A stretch of 64,000 bases of DNA from Nocardioides solisilvae. Its GTDB lineage: Bacteria > Actinomycetota > Actinomycetes > Propionibacteriales > Nocardioidaceae. Position numbers and translations under genes: made by a program. Numbering within the stretch: position 1 is the stretch's first letter; the number at the start of each line of letters is the position of its first letter. The stretch is taken from the NCBI RefSeq assembly GCF_003194625.1, contig NZ_QHKX01000001.1:62001-126000 (forward strand). The letters run 5' to 3'. Below the pieces are notes generated by a model. It saw nothing but the letters and a program-made list of their open reading frames with translations, was not told where the DNA came from and searched no databases. Of the stretch, positions 16,048 to 32,865 are shown in pieces.

Positions 16048-17150
16048 CTGCCGGGCGGCCACGCCCCTCGCGTGGGCCAGCGCTTCCGCAACCCCGACCT
16101 CGCCCGCACCTACCGGCTGCTCGCCCGCGACGGGGTGGCGGCGCTCCACGAAGGCCCGCTGGCCCCTACGAGGTGAAGGTCCAGCGGCCCACCCGGGTCG
16201 GCTACCGGGGGTACGACGTCTACGGGATGGCGCCCTCCTCCTCCGGCGGCTCGACCGTCGGCGAGGCGCTCAACATCCTGGAGCGCCACGACCTCGACGC
16301 GATGCCGACCGCCGACGCGCTGCACCTCTACGTCGAGGCGAGCTCGCTGGCCTACGCCGACCGCGCCCGCTACCTGGGCGACGCGGCGTACGTCGACGTG
16401 CCCCTGGCCGACCTGCTGAGCGACGCCTGGGCTGCCGAGCGCGCCTGCGCGATCCGTCCCGACGTCGCGATGCCGAAGCCCGCGCCGGCCGGCGACGTGA
16501 CGGCGTACGACGGCACCTGCTCCCCCGCCTCCCCGGGCGCGGGCGTTGAGGCACCCGACACCGAGAACCTCTCCACCACCAGCCTGACCACGGCCGACCG
16601 GTGGGGCAACGTCGTGGTCTACACGCTCACCATCGAGCAGACTGGCGGCTCGGGGCTGACGGTCCCCGGGCGCGGCTTCCTGCTCAACAACGAGCTGACC
16701 GACTTCTCCACCACCTGGGACCCGGTCGACCCCAACCGGATCCAGCTCGGCAAGCGGCCGCGGTCGTCCATGTCGCCCACCCTCGTGCTCCGCGACGGCG
16801 AGCCGGTGCTCGGCGTCGGCTCGCCGGGCGGCTCGACGATCATCACCACCGTGCTGCAGGTGCTGCTCAACCGGCTGGACCTCGGGATGACGCTGCAGGA
16901 GGCGGTGGCGGCCCCGCGCGCGACCCCGCGCAACGGCGCCGAGGTGCTCGCCGAGCCCGCCTTCGTCGACGCCTGGGGAGCAGCGCTGGCCGCCCGAGGG
17001 CACCGGGTGGCGGCGGTGACGGAGCCGTCCTTCCCCCAGGCCGAGATCGGGGCGGTCGCGGCCGTCGAGCTGCTGGGCCGGCGGCGGATGCTGGCGGTCG
17101 CCGAGCCCAGCCGACGCGGCGGTGGCGCGGCGGCAGTCGTCAGGCCCTGA
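16048..17150 (+). pseudogene. Gamma-glutamyltransferase remnant
   Basis: Two fragments in different frames are recognisable. 16048-16166 encodes the large-subunit piece RFRNPDLARTYRLLARDGVA ending ALHEGPLA and soon meets a stop at 16174. From about 16168 a shifted frame continues YEVKVQRPTRVGYRGYDVYG, SSSGGSTVGEALNILE and the whole small-subunit region: RWGNVVVYTLTIEQTGGSG, FLLNNELTDF, SPGGSTIITTVLQ. About 40 codons are missing between the fragments, and everything before the first fragment (most of the large subunit) is absent. The autoprocessing motif reads TTSLTT where a histidine is usual (TTHLT). The gene cannot make a normal enzyme. Its 3' end overlaps the DUF429 gene by 11 bases. Confidence 0.85.
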
Positions 17151-17991
17151 TCGCCGCCGGGATCCCGTCGGAGAAGACCTCGGGGACCTCCGGGAAGGAG
17201 ACGGCCCGGCCCACGGCGCAGCGCGCCGCCGACCACGCGACCGCGCAGGCGTCCAGGAGGTCGTCGACGGCGTAGCTCGGCCCGGCGGCCAGCCACGGCA
17301 GCGGGAAGCCGGCCGCCCGCAGCGCCTCCCGGCGGAGCCGCTGCCCCTCCGGCGTGCGCTTGGGCTCGACCAGCGGCCCGCCGGCCAGGTGGGCGAAGGA
17401 GAGCTCGGGGTGGACCTCCACCACCCGGGCCGGGGGGCCGCCGCGGACGTAGCCGTCGACGTCCAGGATCCGCTCGCGCAGCGCCCACGCCTGGGCGGAC
17501 GCGCTGGTCCCGCCGGTCGCGGCGACCTGCGCGGCGCGCGCCTCGGCGTACGTCGTCGCCTCGTAGGCCGCCCGGGTCAGGGTGGTGAAGACCGAGGAGG
17601 CCTTCCCGGGCAAGGCTCGCCGCGCCAGCACGTCGGCCTGCCGGCGCCCGGCGTCGGGGAGCCCGACCGGGATGTCCACGCCGACCACCGAGACGGGTGC
17701 GGTCTCGCGGGCGAGCTCGACCAGGGCCGCGAGGCCGGGTGCGGCCAGCACCCGCGAGCGGCCGTCGGCGAGCAGCACGCCGACCCAGCCGCCCTTGCCC
17801 GCGTCGACCCCCAGCACGGGCGGCGCGTCGGCCGGCAGCGCGGTCCCCGGGTCGGGGACGGCCGCGAAGCGGTCGGCGAGCGCCGCGAGCTCCCGTGAGG
17901 CGTCCACCCCGGCCTCCGCGGCGACCGTCGCGAGCTCGGCGAGCAGCCGCTCCCACGGCGGGTCGCCTGTGCTGGGCCCCGTCGCACGCAT
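17140..17991 (-). CDS. DUF429 family protein (predicted RNase H-like nuclease)
   Basis: 283 residues. The body matches DUF429: VLGVDAGKGGWVGVLLADGR, VSVVGVDIPVGLPDAGRRQA, and later EVHPELSFAHLAG and YAVDDLLDACAVAW. The acidic residues in GVDAG, GVDIP and VDDLLDA fit an RNase H-like metal site, but no activity is established for the family. The start at ATG 17991 is preferred to ATG 18000 because a CAGGAT hexamer ends seven bases before the former and overlaps the latter. The first 70 residues are a helical extension outside the domain. It follows rpoC, separated by a strong terminator. Confidence 0.8.
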   Translation of the reverse strand: MRATGPSTGDPPWERLLAELATVAAEAGVDASRELAALADRFAAVPDPGTALPADAPPVLGVDAGKGGWVGVLLADGRSRVLAAPGLAALVELARETAPVSVVGVDIPVGLPDAGRRQADVLARRALPGKASSVFTTLTRAAYEATTYAEARAAQVAATGGTSASAQAWALRERILDVDGYVRGGPPARVVEVHPELSFAHLAGGPLVEPKRTPEGQRLRREALRAAGFPLPWLAAGPSYAVDDLLDACAVAWSAARCAVGRAVSFPEVPEVFSDGIPAAIRA

Positions 17992-18020
17992 GGGCGCCAT
18001 CCTGCCGTCCGGCCGGCACG

Positions 18021-18064
18021 CACGAAGGGCCGGCCCCCGCCGCAGCGGGGACCGGCCCTTCGTG
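18021..18064 (-). terminator. rpoC terminator
   Basis: A 20-base arm beginning CACGAAGGGCCGGCCCCCGC (18021-18040) pairs with 18045-18064 through a CGCA loop with one mismatch. It lies 14 bases beyond the rpoC stop. It has no T-run, as is common in high-G+C actinobacteria. Confidence 0.85.
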
Positions 18065-18077
18065 GAGGTGCTCGTGA

Positions 18078-21956
<3,879 letters not shown>

Positions 21957-22008
21957 GTTGGCTTCAGTTCCTTTGTGAGTTCGTTGCAAGTGTGAGGGGA
22001 CCGAGTGG

Positions 22009-22036
22009 GGCGGCGCGCCCGGTGGGGCGCGCCGCC
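22009..22036. other. Perfect 12-bp hairpin in the rpoB-rpoC spacer
   Basis: GGCGGCGCGCCC (22009-22020) pairs perfectly with GGGCGCGCCGCC (22025-22036) around a GGTG loop, 8 bases beyond the rpoB stop. No T-run follows on the minus strand. It could cause partial termination or mark an mRNA processing point. Confidence 0.8.
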
Positions 22037-22043
22037 GGCGCAC

Positions 22044-25586
<3,543 letters not shown>

Positions 25587-25688
25587 GATGCGTCCTTCGA
25601 ATCATCGCTGAAGGTGAAGTGGCGCCACCCACCACTACAGCACCCGTCCGGTCCGGGTGAGAGCATATGAGGGCAGACGCAAAGAAGG
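25587..25688 (-). promoter_or_regulatory. rpoB leader region
   Basis: About 100 untranslated bases between the proposed transcription start and the TTG codon. Apart from the Shine-Dalgarno GAAGGA at 25593-25598 I see no strong secondary structure. The rest of the spacer up to the rplL terminator (25719-25854) holds no gene that I can support. Confidence 0.45.
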
Positions 25689-25718
25689 ATCTTAGCCCAA
25701 GGGTCGCACGCAGGACAA
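25689..25718 (-). promoter_or_regulatory. Candidate sigma-70-type promoter for rpoBC
   Basis: On the minus strand TTGTCC (25713-25718) is followed after 18 bases by TAAGAT (25689-25694). It lies between the rplL terminator and rpoB, where a separate rpoBC promoter is known in other actinobacteria. Confidence 0.6.
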
Positions 25719-25854
25719 ACCCCCGATGGGGGCCTCGGACTGACGATGCAGCCGGAGGAGCCGTGCGGTTGCGGAAGATGATGACCCGCCGCGGCGCGAA
25801 GGTCAAGCAGCGCGGCCGGGCGGGTCATGGAACCGGCGGGCGGCAGGGACGCGA

Positions 25855-25886
25855 GAAGGCGGCCACCCCGGGGGGTGGCCGCCTTC
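25855..25886 (-). terminator. rplJL terminator
   Basis: A perfect 15-bp inverted repeat, GAAGGCGGCCACCCC (25855-25869) with GGGGTGGCCGCCTTC (25872-25886), about 35 bases past the rplL stop. A separate 14-bp palindrome GTCCCCTAGGGGAC (25901-25914) lies between it and the stop codon. Confidence 0.85.
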
Positions 25887-25919
25887 GCGGTGGTGCAGGT
25901 GTCCCCTAGGGGACGGGCG

Positions 25920-26312
25920 TCACTTGAGGGTGACGGTGGCGCCGGCGCCCTCGAGGGACTCCTTCGCCTTCTCGGCGGTGGCCTTGTCGACCTTCTCCAG
26001 GATCGCCTTGGGGGCACCCTCGACGAGGTCCTTGGCCTCCTTCAGGCCGAGGGAGGTCAGGGCGCGCACCTCCTTGATGACGTTGATCTTCTTGTCGCCC
26101 GCGGCCTCGAGGACGACGTCGAACTCGTCCTGCTCGGCGGCGGCCTCGCCACCGGCAGCGGCGCCACCGGCGGCCGGGGCGGCGGCCACGGCGACGGGGG
26201 CGGCGGCGGTCACGCCGAAGGTCTCCTCGAACTCCTTCACGAACTCGGAGAGCTCGATGAGGGTCATCTCCTTGAACGCGTCGAGGAGGTCAGCGGTGCT
26301 GAGCTTCGCCAT
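25920..26312 (-). CDS. rplL: 50S ribosomal protein L7/L12
   Basis: 130 residues, standard. The N-terminal dimerisation helix region has [20 protein letters not shown], followed by an Ala-rich hinge. The C-terminal domain contains [39 protein letters not shown] and the final GAGATVTLK. It forms the ribosomal stalk with L10 and recruits elongation factors. It follows rplJ after 81 bases and is closed by a strong terminator. Expression is expected to follow L10 autoregulation through the leader upstream of rplJ. Confidence 0.98.
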   Translation of the reverse strand: MAKLSTADLLDAFKEMTLIELSEFVKEFEETFGVTAAAPVAVAAAPAAGGAAAGGEAAAEQDEFDVVLEAAGDKKINVIKEVRALTSLGLKEAKDLVEGAPKAILEKVDKATAEKAKESLEGAGATVTLK

Positions 26313-26393
26313 GGTTGGCGTTTCCTTCCATTCGTTGGTCGGACCGGGGTGCCGGGCCGACCGGGGGTTTCAGGTGGTGGTGGTACGACGCCG

Positions 26394-27038
26394 TCAGGCG
26401 TCGGTGGCCTCGGTCGCCTCGTCGGACGACTCGGCCGGGGCCTCCTCGGCAGCGGGGGCTGCAGCCTCGTCGGCAGCGGCCTCCGGCGCCGGCGTACCGG
26501 CACCACCTGCGAGGATCGAGGGGTCCTGCTCGGCCTTCGCCTGCAGGGCGCCGGCGAGCCGGGCAGCCTGCGCGAGCGGGGCGTTGAGCAGGTAGACGGC
26601 CTGGGACAGGGAGGCGAGCATCGCGCCCGCCATCTTGCCCAGCAGCACCTCGCGCGACTCGAGGTCGGCCAGCTTGGCCACCTCCGCCGCGTCCAGGGTG
26701 TTCCCGTCCAGGACACCGCCCTTGATCACAAGGGCGGGGTTCGCCTTGGCAAAGTCACGCAGACCCTTGGCCGCCTCCACGACGTCACCGCTGATGAAGG
26801 CGATGGCGGTGGGACCGGTCAGCAGGTCGTCGAAGCCTTCGATGCCCGCCTCGTTGGCGGCCAGCTTGGCCAGCGTGTTCTTGACCACGGCGTAGTTGGC
26901 GTTCTCGCCGAGGGAGCGCCGCAGGTCCTGCAGCTGCTTCACGGTGAGACCGCGGTACTCGGTCAGCACAGCGCCGGCGGACTCGTTGAAGGACTCAACG
27001 ATCTCCGCGACGGCTGCTGCCTTCTCTGGCCGCGCCAT
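26394..27038 (-). CDS. rplJ: 50S ribosomal protein L10
   Basis: 214 residues. The N-terminal L10 domain begins [20 protein letters not shown] and includes [20 protein letters not shown]. The conserved middle has [18 protein letters not shown] and [18 protein letters not shown]. The C-terminal 40 residues are an Ala/Glu-rich extension ([20 protein letters not shown]), longer than in most bacteria and typical for actinobacteria. It anchors L7/L12 dimers on the 23S rRNA and represses its own operon by binding the leader at 27055-27226. GAAGGAG precedes the ATG. Confidence 0.98.
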   Translation of the reverse strand: MARPEKAAAVAEIVESFNESAGAVLTEYRGLTVKQLQDLRRSLGENANYAVVKNTLAKLAANEAGIEGFDDLLTGPTAIAFISGDVVEAAKGLRDFAKANPALVIKGGVLDGNTLDAAEVAKLADLESREVLLGKMAGAMLASLSQAVYLLNAPLAQAARLAGALQAKAEQDPSILAGGAGTPAPEAAADEAAAPAAEEAPAESSDEATEATDA

Positions 27039-27054
27039 GGGTCTCCTTCCGGAC

Positions 27055-27226
27055 TACGTCGAAGACTGTCGGCGGCACCGGAATGACGAACGCCCCGGGC
27101 ACAGGGCCCAGGGCGTGGACCGGATCTCTCCGGCTTGCTCCGGAACCTGCGCTGGCCGTCCGCTTCGCGGAACCTTCGACCGACTCGCCACGAGTGGAGG
27201 GCCGGTCACCGGCGGTCTCTGGTTAC
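27055..27226 (-). ncRNA. Ribosomal protein L10 leader (cis-regulatory RNA)
   Basis: The rplJ mRNA leader is about 190 bases and folds heavily. It starts with AACCAGAGACCGCCGGTGAC, and later has paired segments GGTTCCGCGAAGCGGACGG and TTCCGGAGCAAGCCGGAGAG, then the GGGCCCTGTGCCCGGGGCG element. The sequence and placement match the actinobacterial L10-leader, which L10(L12)4 binds to repress translation. The exact ends are estimated. Confidence 0.75.
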
Positions 27227-27232
27227 GCGAGA

Positions 27233-27262
27233 ACTGTAGGCGCACCGGGCGACGGCGCCAAA
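27233..27262 (-). promoter_or_regulatory. Candidate promoter for rplJL
   Basis: Minus strand TTTGGC (27257-27262), 18-base spacer, TACAGT (27233-27238). The expected start falls just before the AACCAGAGACC element that opens the L10 leader. Confidence 0.65.
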
Positions 27263-27310
27263 TCCTCGATCCCGCCTCCTCGCCGCCGCGGCTGTGGTGA
27301 AATCTCGGAC

Positions 27311-28303
27311 GTGGAATCGATGAACTCCCTGCACGAGGTGCTCGAGCGCGTGGACGCCCGGCTGCTCTCCCCGGGCTCGGACGTGAGGATCTGGTCCACG
27401 GGCTTCCCCCTGCTCGACGACGCCCTGGGCGGCGGCCTGCGGGCCGGCTCCCTCAACCTGCTGGCAGGCTCGCAGGGCGAGGGCAAGACGACCTTCGCCC
27501 TCCAGATCGCCCGCCACTGCGCCCGCCACGGCCGCCCGGTGCTGTTCTTCTCCTTCGAGCTCGAGGCCGAGGTGCTCCTGCAGAAGGTGATCGCCGCCGA
27601 GGCCGCCGACTCCGGCGTCGAGGGCCCGATCTCGGTCTACCAGGTTCGCGCCGCGTTCGAGGACGCCGACGGCGTCGAGGGCGGCCTGCCGGAGCGGCTC
27701 GGTCGCTTCCCCGGCGGGCTGGACGCCCTCACCACGGTGAGCGAGTACGCGCCCCTGCTCACCATCCACCGCTCCACCACGACCCACACCCACCTCGACG
27801 TCATCTCCTCGGCGGTCAAGGAGGTGCTGGCGGAGCACGGCGAGTCGCCGCTCGTCGTCGTCGACTACCTGCAGAAGGTGCGCCCCGTCGCCGACATGGA
27901 CGAGGAGCAGGCGATCACCCACGTGACCGAGCGGCTCAAGGACGTGGCGATCGAGTTCGACTGCCCCGTGCTGGCCATCTCCGCCTCCGACCGTGCGGGC
28001 CTCGAGCCGGGGCACCGGATGCGCGCGCGCAACATGAAGGGGTCGACCGCGCTGGCCTACGAGGCCGACGTCGTGCTGATCATCGCCAACAAGGCCGACA
28101 TCGTCGCCCGCCACCACCTGATGTACTCCGCCAACAACGGCGAGCACTTCAAGGAGTGGTCGGTGCTGACCATCGAGAAGAACCGCTCGGGCCGCACCGG
28201 CGCCGAGATCGAGTTCCGCAAGCAGTTCGCCTACGGCCGGTTCGTGCCGCAGGGCGAGGTGGTCACCGAGAAGCTGGTCGACGAGCGGGTCTTCACCGAC
28301 TAG
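27311..28303 (+). CDS. DnaB-like helicase C-terminal / RecA-fold ATPase
   Basis: About 330 residues containing only a DnaB/RecA-type ATPase core with no DnaB N-terminal domain. Walker A is NLLAGSQGEGKTTFALQ (about 52-68), Walker B is SPLVVVDYLQKVRP (about 180-193), and a sensor-type ISASDR and KNMKGSTALAYEAD-like region follow, then TIEKNRSGRTG. This matches stand-alone DnaB-like or KaiC-like ATPases, which may act in DNA repair or replication; the role is unknown. Start is GTG 27311 or ATG 27320; no clear ribosome site is present and TGAAAT lies seven bases before the GTG. It diverges from rplJ, and its stop shares four bases (CTAG) with the convergent DedA-like gene. Confidence 0.82.
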   Translation: MESMNSLHEVLERVDARLLSPGSDVRIWSTGFPLLDDALGGGLRAGSLNLLAGSQGEGKTTFALQIARHCARHGRPVLFFSFELEAEVLLQKVIAAEAADSGVEGPISVYQVRAAFEDADGVEGGLPERLGRFPGGLDALTTVSEYAPLLTIHRSTTTHTHLDVISSAVKEVLAEHGESPLVVVDYLQKVRPVADMDEEQAITHVTERLKDVAIEFDCPVLAISASDRAGLEPGHRMRARNMKGSTALAYEADVVLIIANKADIVARHHLMYSANNGEHFKEWSVLTIEKNRSGRTGAEIEFRKQFAYGRFVPQGEVVTEKLVDERVFTD

Positions 28304-28806
28304 TCGGCGCTGGTCGGCGTCGGCGGGCTGGTCGGCGTCGGCGGGCTGGTCGGGACCAGCCCGCGCTCGGCCAGCCGCGAGGCGAGCAGGACCAGGCCGA
28401 CGAGCACCGCCCCGCCGAGCCACCACCGCCAGTCCCCCAGGCCGAGAGCGCCCCAGAGCACCGACATCCCGACGGTGGTGTAGATCGTCGCCCACGTCGC
28501 CGCGCCGAGGACCAGGGCGGGGACGAAGCGGGACAGCGGCATCCGCAGCAGCCCCGAGGCGACCAGGACGGCCGACTGCACCCCCACCGTGAGGTGGGCC
28601 AGGGTGACGGCCGGCGCCCCCAGCCGGCGCACGGCCGCCTCGGCCCGGAGCACGACCGGACGGTCGGCCAGGCCCCGCCGCCCGGCGTCGAGCCGGCGCA
28701 CGCGGCGGCCGACCCAGTGCATGAAGCCGCCCCGGCACAGCGCCCCGAAGCAGAAGAACGCCCAGAGCGCCACGAACGGCCACTCCGACCCGACCCAGCG
28801 GTCCAT
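28300..28806 (-). CDS. DedA/VTT-like membrane protein
   Basis: 168 residues with a hydrophobic N-terminal segment (FVALWAFFCFGALCRGGFMH), then a VTT-like core: VTLAHLTVGVQSAVLVASGL, LRMPLSRFVPALVLGAATWA and a final span LGGAVLVGLVLLASRL. The pattern GLLRMPxxRFxPAxxxGAxxWAxxY is that of DedA-family proteins, which act in membrane lipid flipping and envelope homeostasis. It is shorter than typical DedA proteins (about 200). The tail SPPTPTSPPTPT is encoded by an 18-bp tandem repeat. CAGACT lies six bases before the ATG. Moderately sure of the family. Confidence 0.7.
   Translation of the reverse strand: MDRWVGSEWPFVALWAFFCFGALCRGGFMHWVGRRVRRLDAGRRGLADRPVVLRAEAAVRRLGAPAVTLAHLTVGVQSAVLVASGLLRMPLSRFVPALVLGAATWATIYTTVGMSVLWGALGLGDWRWWLGGAVLVGLVLLASRLAERGLVPTSPPTPTSPPTPTSAD
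28312..28347. repeat. 18-bp tandem repeat, two copies
   Basis: GGTCGGCGTCGGCGGGCT occurs at 28312-28329 and 28330-28347, followed by a partial third copy. On the minus strand each unit encodes SPPTPT in the tail of the DedA-like protein. Confidence 0.9.
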
Positions 28807-28840
28807 GACCCCAGTCTGCTCCCTGCCCCGGACGCACCGA

Positions 28841-28870
28841 GGGCCGGCCTCCCCTCGGGGAGACCGGCCC
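28841..28870 (-). terminator. Terminator of the rplK-rplA transcript
   Basis: GGGCCGG-C-CTCCCC (28841 onward) pairs with GGGGAG-A-CCGGCCC (ending 28870), 23 bases past the rplA stop. Same design as the rpoC terminator: GC stem with one internal mismatch and no T-run. Confidence 0.8.
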
Positions 28871-28893
28871 TGCGGCGTACGGCGGGTGAGCGG

Positions 28894-29613
28894 TCAGGCC
28901 TGCTCGTCGTCCTCGACCGCGACGTTCTTGGTGCGGTTGGGGTCGACCTGGATGCCGGGGCCCATCGTCGTGGAGACGGTGACCTTCTTGACGTAGCGGC
29001 CCTTGGAGCTGGCCGGCTTGAGCCGCAGCACCTCCTCGAGCGCCGCGGCGTAGTTCTCCGCGAGCTGGACCTCGGAGAACGAGGCCTTGCCGATGATGAA
29101 GTGCAGGTTGGCGTGACGGTCCACGCGGAACTCGATCTTGCCGCCCTTGATGTCGGTCACGGCCTTGGCCACGTCGGGCGTGACGGTGCCGGTCTTCGGG
29201 TTCGGCATGAGGCTGCGGGGGCCGAGCACGCGGCCCAGGCGGCCGACCTTGCCCATCATGTCGGGCGTCGCGACGACGGCGTCGAAGTCGAGCCAGCCGC
29301 CGTTGACCTTCTCGATGAGCTCGTCGCCACCGACGAAGTCGGCGCCGGCCTCACGGGCGGCCTCGGCCTTCTCCGCGTTGGCGAAGACGAGGACGCGGGC
29401 GGTCTTGCCGGTGCCGTGGGGCAGGTTGACGGTGCCGCGCACCATCTGGTCGGCCTTGCGCGGGTCCACGCCGAGGCGCATCACGACGTCGACGGTCTCG
29501 TCGAACTTCTTCTTGCTGGTGTCCTTCGCGATCTTGATCGCGGCCAGCGGGGCGTGGAGCTCGTTCTTGTCGAACTTCTCCGCCGCCGCGCGGTAGGTCT
29601 TGCTGCGCTGCAT
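28894..29613 (-). CDS. rplA: 50S ribosomal protein L1
   Basis: 239 residues, standard length. It begins [20 protein letters not shown] and contains [20 protein letters not shown], the L1 signature [20 protein letters not shown] (about 123-142), and [14 protein letters not shown] near the end. L1 binds 23S rRNA at the mobile stalk and in many bacteria represses the L11-L1 operon by binding the mRNA leader. It follows rplK by 85 bases; the transcript ends at the hairpin 28841-28870. Confidence 0.98.
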   Translation of the reverse strand: MQRSKTYRAAAEKFDKNELHAPLAAIKIAKDTSKKKFDETVDVVMRLGVDPRKADQMVRGTVNLPHGTGKTARVLVFANAEKAEAAREAGADFVGGDELIEKVNGGWLDFDAVVATPDMMGKVGRLGRVLGPRSLMPNPKTGTVTPDVAKAVTDIKGGKIEFRVDRHANLHFIIGKASFSEVQLAENYAAALEEVLRLKPASSKGRYVKKVTVSTTMGPGIQVDPNRTKNVAVEDDEQA

Positions 29614-29698
29614 GTCTGGTACTCGATTCTTTCCAGTGTGGTCGGTGAGCCAGCGCGGCTCTGCCACGGGGTGTCGATCAGGTGGGCCGTGCGGGTGG

Positions 29699-30127
29699 TC
29701 AGTCGGTGGTGATGCCCATGGAGCGGGCGGTCCCCTCGACGATCTTCATGGCGGCCTCGATGTCGTTGGCGTTGAGGTCGGGCAGCTTGGTCTGCGCGAT
29801 CTCGCGGACCTGGTCCTTGGTCAGCTTGCCGACCTTCTCCTTGTGCGGGACGCCGGAGCCCTTGGCCAGGCCGGCGGCCTTCTTGATCAGCTCCGCGGCC
29901 GGCGGGGTCTTCGTGATGAAGGTGAACGAGCGGTCCTCGTAGATGGTGATCTCCACGGGGATGACGTTGCCGCGCATGGACTCGGTCTGCGCGTTGTACG
30001 CCTTGCAGAAGTCCATGATGTTCACGCCGTGCGGACCGAGGGCGGTACCCACGGGCGGCGCCGGGGTGGCGGAGCCGGCCTGCAGCTGCACCTTGACCAG
30101 GGCAGCGATCTTCTTCTTGGGGGGCAT
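29699..30127 (-). CDS. rplK: 50S ribosomal protein L11
   Basis: 142 residues, standard. Starts [20 protein letters not shown], with the conserved [20 protein letters not shown] (proline switch region) and the C-terminal RNA-binding domain including [20 protein letters not shown] and [11 protein letters not shown]11 forms the GTPase-associated centre with 23S rRNA and is the target region for thiopeptides. It follows nusG by about 95 bases, a spacer that holds an 8-bp hairpin. Confidence 0.98.
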   Translation of the reverse strand: MPPKKKIAALVKVQLQAGSATPAPPVGTALGPHGVNIMDFCKAYNAQTESMRGNVIPVEITIYEDRSFTFITKTPPAAELIKKAAGLAKGSGVPHKEKVGKLTKDQVREIAQTKLPDLNANDIEAAMKIVEGTARSMGITTD

Positions 30128-30167
30128 CTTCGAATGCTTCCTTCGCTTCGTGCGTCGTGGTCTTGTC

Positions 30168-30189
30168 GAGCCGGGCACGTTCCCGGCTC
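30168..30189. other. Hairpin in the nusG-rplK spacer
   Basis: GAGCCGGG (30168-30175) pairs with CCCGGCTC (30182-30189) around a 6-base loop, 33 bases past the nusG stop. It could be a weak attenuator or an L1/L11 control element; no T-run is present. Confidence 0.5.
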
Positions 30190-30221
30190 TGCCACCTGGG
30201 TGTTGCTGTGCTGCGCCCGGG

Positions 30222-31061
<840 letters not shown>

Positions 31062-31101
31062 GTGCTGCTCCGTCAGTTGGTTTCGCTGTGGGTGGTGCCG
31101 G

Positions 31102-31368
31102 TCACAGCTTGCTGTCGCCGGCGAAGATCTCGAAGACCAGGTTTCCGAACGCGAGGTCCAGGCCCGAGATCAACGTCATCATCACCAGGACGAAGACCAT
31201 CACCACGATGAAGTAGGTGACGAGCTGCGACTGGGTCGGCCACACGACCTTGCGGAGCTCGGCGACCACCTGCCGGATGAAGGTCACCGGGTCGGTGCGG
31301 GTGTTGCCCGTGTCCTTGGCGGGGCCCTTGCCACCGCGTGGCTCGGGTGCCGCCTTCGTGTCAGACAC
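31102..31368 (-). CDS. secE: Preprotein translocase subunit SecE
   Basis: 88 residues from a GTG with GGAGG eight bases upstream. A charged N-terminal 30 residues precede the conserved amphipathic helix [20 protein letters not shown] and one membrane span ([20 protein letters not shown]). It clamps SecY in the translocon. Classic secE-nusG pairing, with tRNA-Trp just upstream. Confidence 0.97.
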   Translation of the reverse strand: MSDTKAAPEPRGGKGPAKDTGNTRTDPVTFIRQVVAELRKVVWPTQSQLVTYFIVVMVFVLVMMTLISGLDLAFGNLVFEIFAGDSKL

Positions 31369-31424
31369 GTTCGGGCCTCCATCGGGGTGTGTGACGAGTT
31401 CTGCTGCAGACGTGTTGCGCCTTG

Positions 31425-31497
31425 CAGGGCACGAGGGACTTGAACCCCCAACCTTCGGTTTTGGAGACCGATGCTCTGCCAGTTGAGCTAGTGCCCT
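31425..31497 (-). tRNA. tRNA-Trp (CCA)
   Basis: 73 bases. Acceptor AGGGCAC/GTGCCCT, D-arm GCTCAACTGGCAGAGC, anticodon stem-loop CGGTCTCCAAAACCG with anticodon CCA, T-arm GGGGGTTCAAGTCCCTC. The 3' CCA is not encoded. Placement upstream of secE is conserved in actinobacteria. Confidence 0.97.
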
Positions 31498-31603
31498 CCG
31501 GTCGGTTCCTGCTCCGACGCGCCCGGGGAGGGCATGCCGCAGCATGTGGAGAAACCACCAGACGAGGAGTGTACGGGGACGCCGACCTCTCGTCCAAACG
31601 CCC

Positions 31604-31609
31604 TACGAT
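31604..31609 (+). promoter_or_regulatory. -10 element of a leaderless aspartate aminotransferase transcript
   Basis: TACGAT is followed by exactly six bases and then the ATG at 31616, with no ribosome-binding site. This places the transcription start at or next to the start codon. Confidence 0.6.
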
Positions 31610-31615
31610 GTGGCC

Positions 31616-32851
31616 ATGAGTGAGTCCCCCACCTCGAGCCCGTCCACCGGCAACCCCCGCGACCGTCGAGTCTCGCACCGGATCGGCGCCATCGCCGAGT
31701 CCGCGACGCTCAAGGTCGACGCCAAGGCCAAGGCGCTCAAGGCGGAGGGTCGCCCCGTCATCGGCTTCGGCGCCGGCGAGCCCGACTTCCCCACCCCCGA
31801 CTACGTCGTCGAGGCCGCCGTCGAGGCGTGCCGCGACCCGAGGAACCACCGCTACACCCCCGCCGGCGGGCTCCCCGAGCTCAAGAAGGCGATCGTCGAG
31901 AAGACCCGCCGCGACAGCGGCTACGAGGTCACCCCCGCCCAGGTGCTGGTCACCAACGGCGGCAAGCAGGCCATCTACGAGGCCTTCGCCGCGATGCTCG
32001 ACCCGGGCGACGAGGTGATCGTCCCGGCGCCGTACTGGACGACGTACCCCGAGGCCATCGCGCTCGCCGGCGGCGTGCCGGTCGAGGTGCTCGCCGACGA
32101 GACGCAGGACTACAAGGTCACCGTCGAGCAGCTCGAGGCGGCCCGCACCGAGCGCACCAAGGTGCTGCTCTTCGTCTCCCCCTCCAACCCGACCGGCGCG
32201 GTCTACACCGCCGACGAGATCCGGGCGATCGGCCAGTGGGTCGAGGACCACGACCTGTGGGTGCTGACCGACGAGATCTACGAGCACCTCGTCTACGACG
32301 GGGTGGAGACGGGCTCGCTGCCGGTGCTGTGCCCGTTCCTCGCCGACAACTGCGTGGTCGTCAACGGCGTCGCCAAGACCTACGCCATGACCGGCTGGCG
32401 GGTCGGCTGGATCATCGGCCCCGAGGACCTCGTCAAGGCAGCCGGCAACCTGCAGTCGCACGCCACCTCCAACGTCGCCAACGTCTCGCAGCGGGCCGCC
32501 ATCGCCGCCATCGAGGGCGACCTGGCCGCCGTCGAGGAGATGAAGGTCGCCTTCGACCGCCGCCGGAAGAAGATCGTGGAGATGCTCAACGAGGTCGAGG
32601 GCATCTACTGCCCCACCCCGCAGGGCGCCTTCTACGCCTACCCGTCGGTCAAGGGGCTGCTCGGCCGCGAGCACGGCGGCCGCACGATCGAGACCTCCGC
32701 CGAGCTGGCGGAGTACATCCTCGACCAGGCGGAGGTCGCCGTGGTGCCGGGCGAGGCGTTCGGCTCGCCGGGCTACCTGCGTCTCTCCTACGCCCTGGGC
32801 GACGAGGACCTGGTCGAGGGCGTCTCCCGGATCCAGAAGCTCTTCTCCTGA
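31616..32851 (+). CDS. Pyridoxal-phosphate aminotransferase (aspartate aminotransferase type Ib)
   Basis: 411 residues of fold-type I. Visible sites: [10 protein letters not shown] near residue 65, [26 protein letters not shown] (PLP/substrate Asn), [11 protein letters not shown], the catalytic lysine in [16 protein letters not shown] (about 260), and the C-terminal substrate arginine in GYLRLSYAL. This is the class I, subgroup Ib pattern typical of actinobacterial AspC, which interconverts aspartate and oxaloacetate with glutamate/2-oxoglutarate. The gene is in the conserved place between tRNA-Trp and an adenosine-deaminase-like gene. It is read from a leaderless-type promoter. Prephenate or other amino donors cannot be excluded. 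Confidence 0.93.
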   Translation: MSESPTSSPSTGNPRDRRVSHRIGAIAESATLKVDAKAKALKAEGRPVIGFGAGEPDFPTPDYVVEAAVEACRDPRNHRYTPAGGLPELKKAIVEKTRRDSGYEVTPAQVLVTNGGKQAIYEAFAAMLDPGDEVIVPAPYWTTYPEAIALAGGVPVEVLADETQDYKVTVEQLEAARTERTKVLLFVSPSNPTGAVYTADEIRAIGQWVEDHDLWVLTDEIYEHLVYDGVETGSLPVLCPFLADNCVVVNGVAKTYAMTGWRVGWIIGPEDLVKAAGNLQSHATSNVANVSQRAAIAAIEGDLAAVEEMKVAFDRRRKKIVEMLNEVEGIYCPTPQGAFYAYPSVKGLLGREHGGRTIETSAELAEYILDQAEVAVVPGEAFGSPGYLRLSYALGDEDLVEGVSRIQKLFS

Positions 32852-32865
32852 CGGCCGACGGCACC

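Noticed and set aside
25901..25914. Palindrome GTCCCCTAGGGGAC as a regulatory operator
   Set aside because: It lies directly after the rplL stop, before a clear terminator, with no promoter nearby; it has no supported role.
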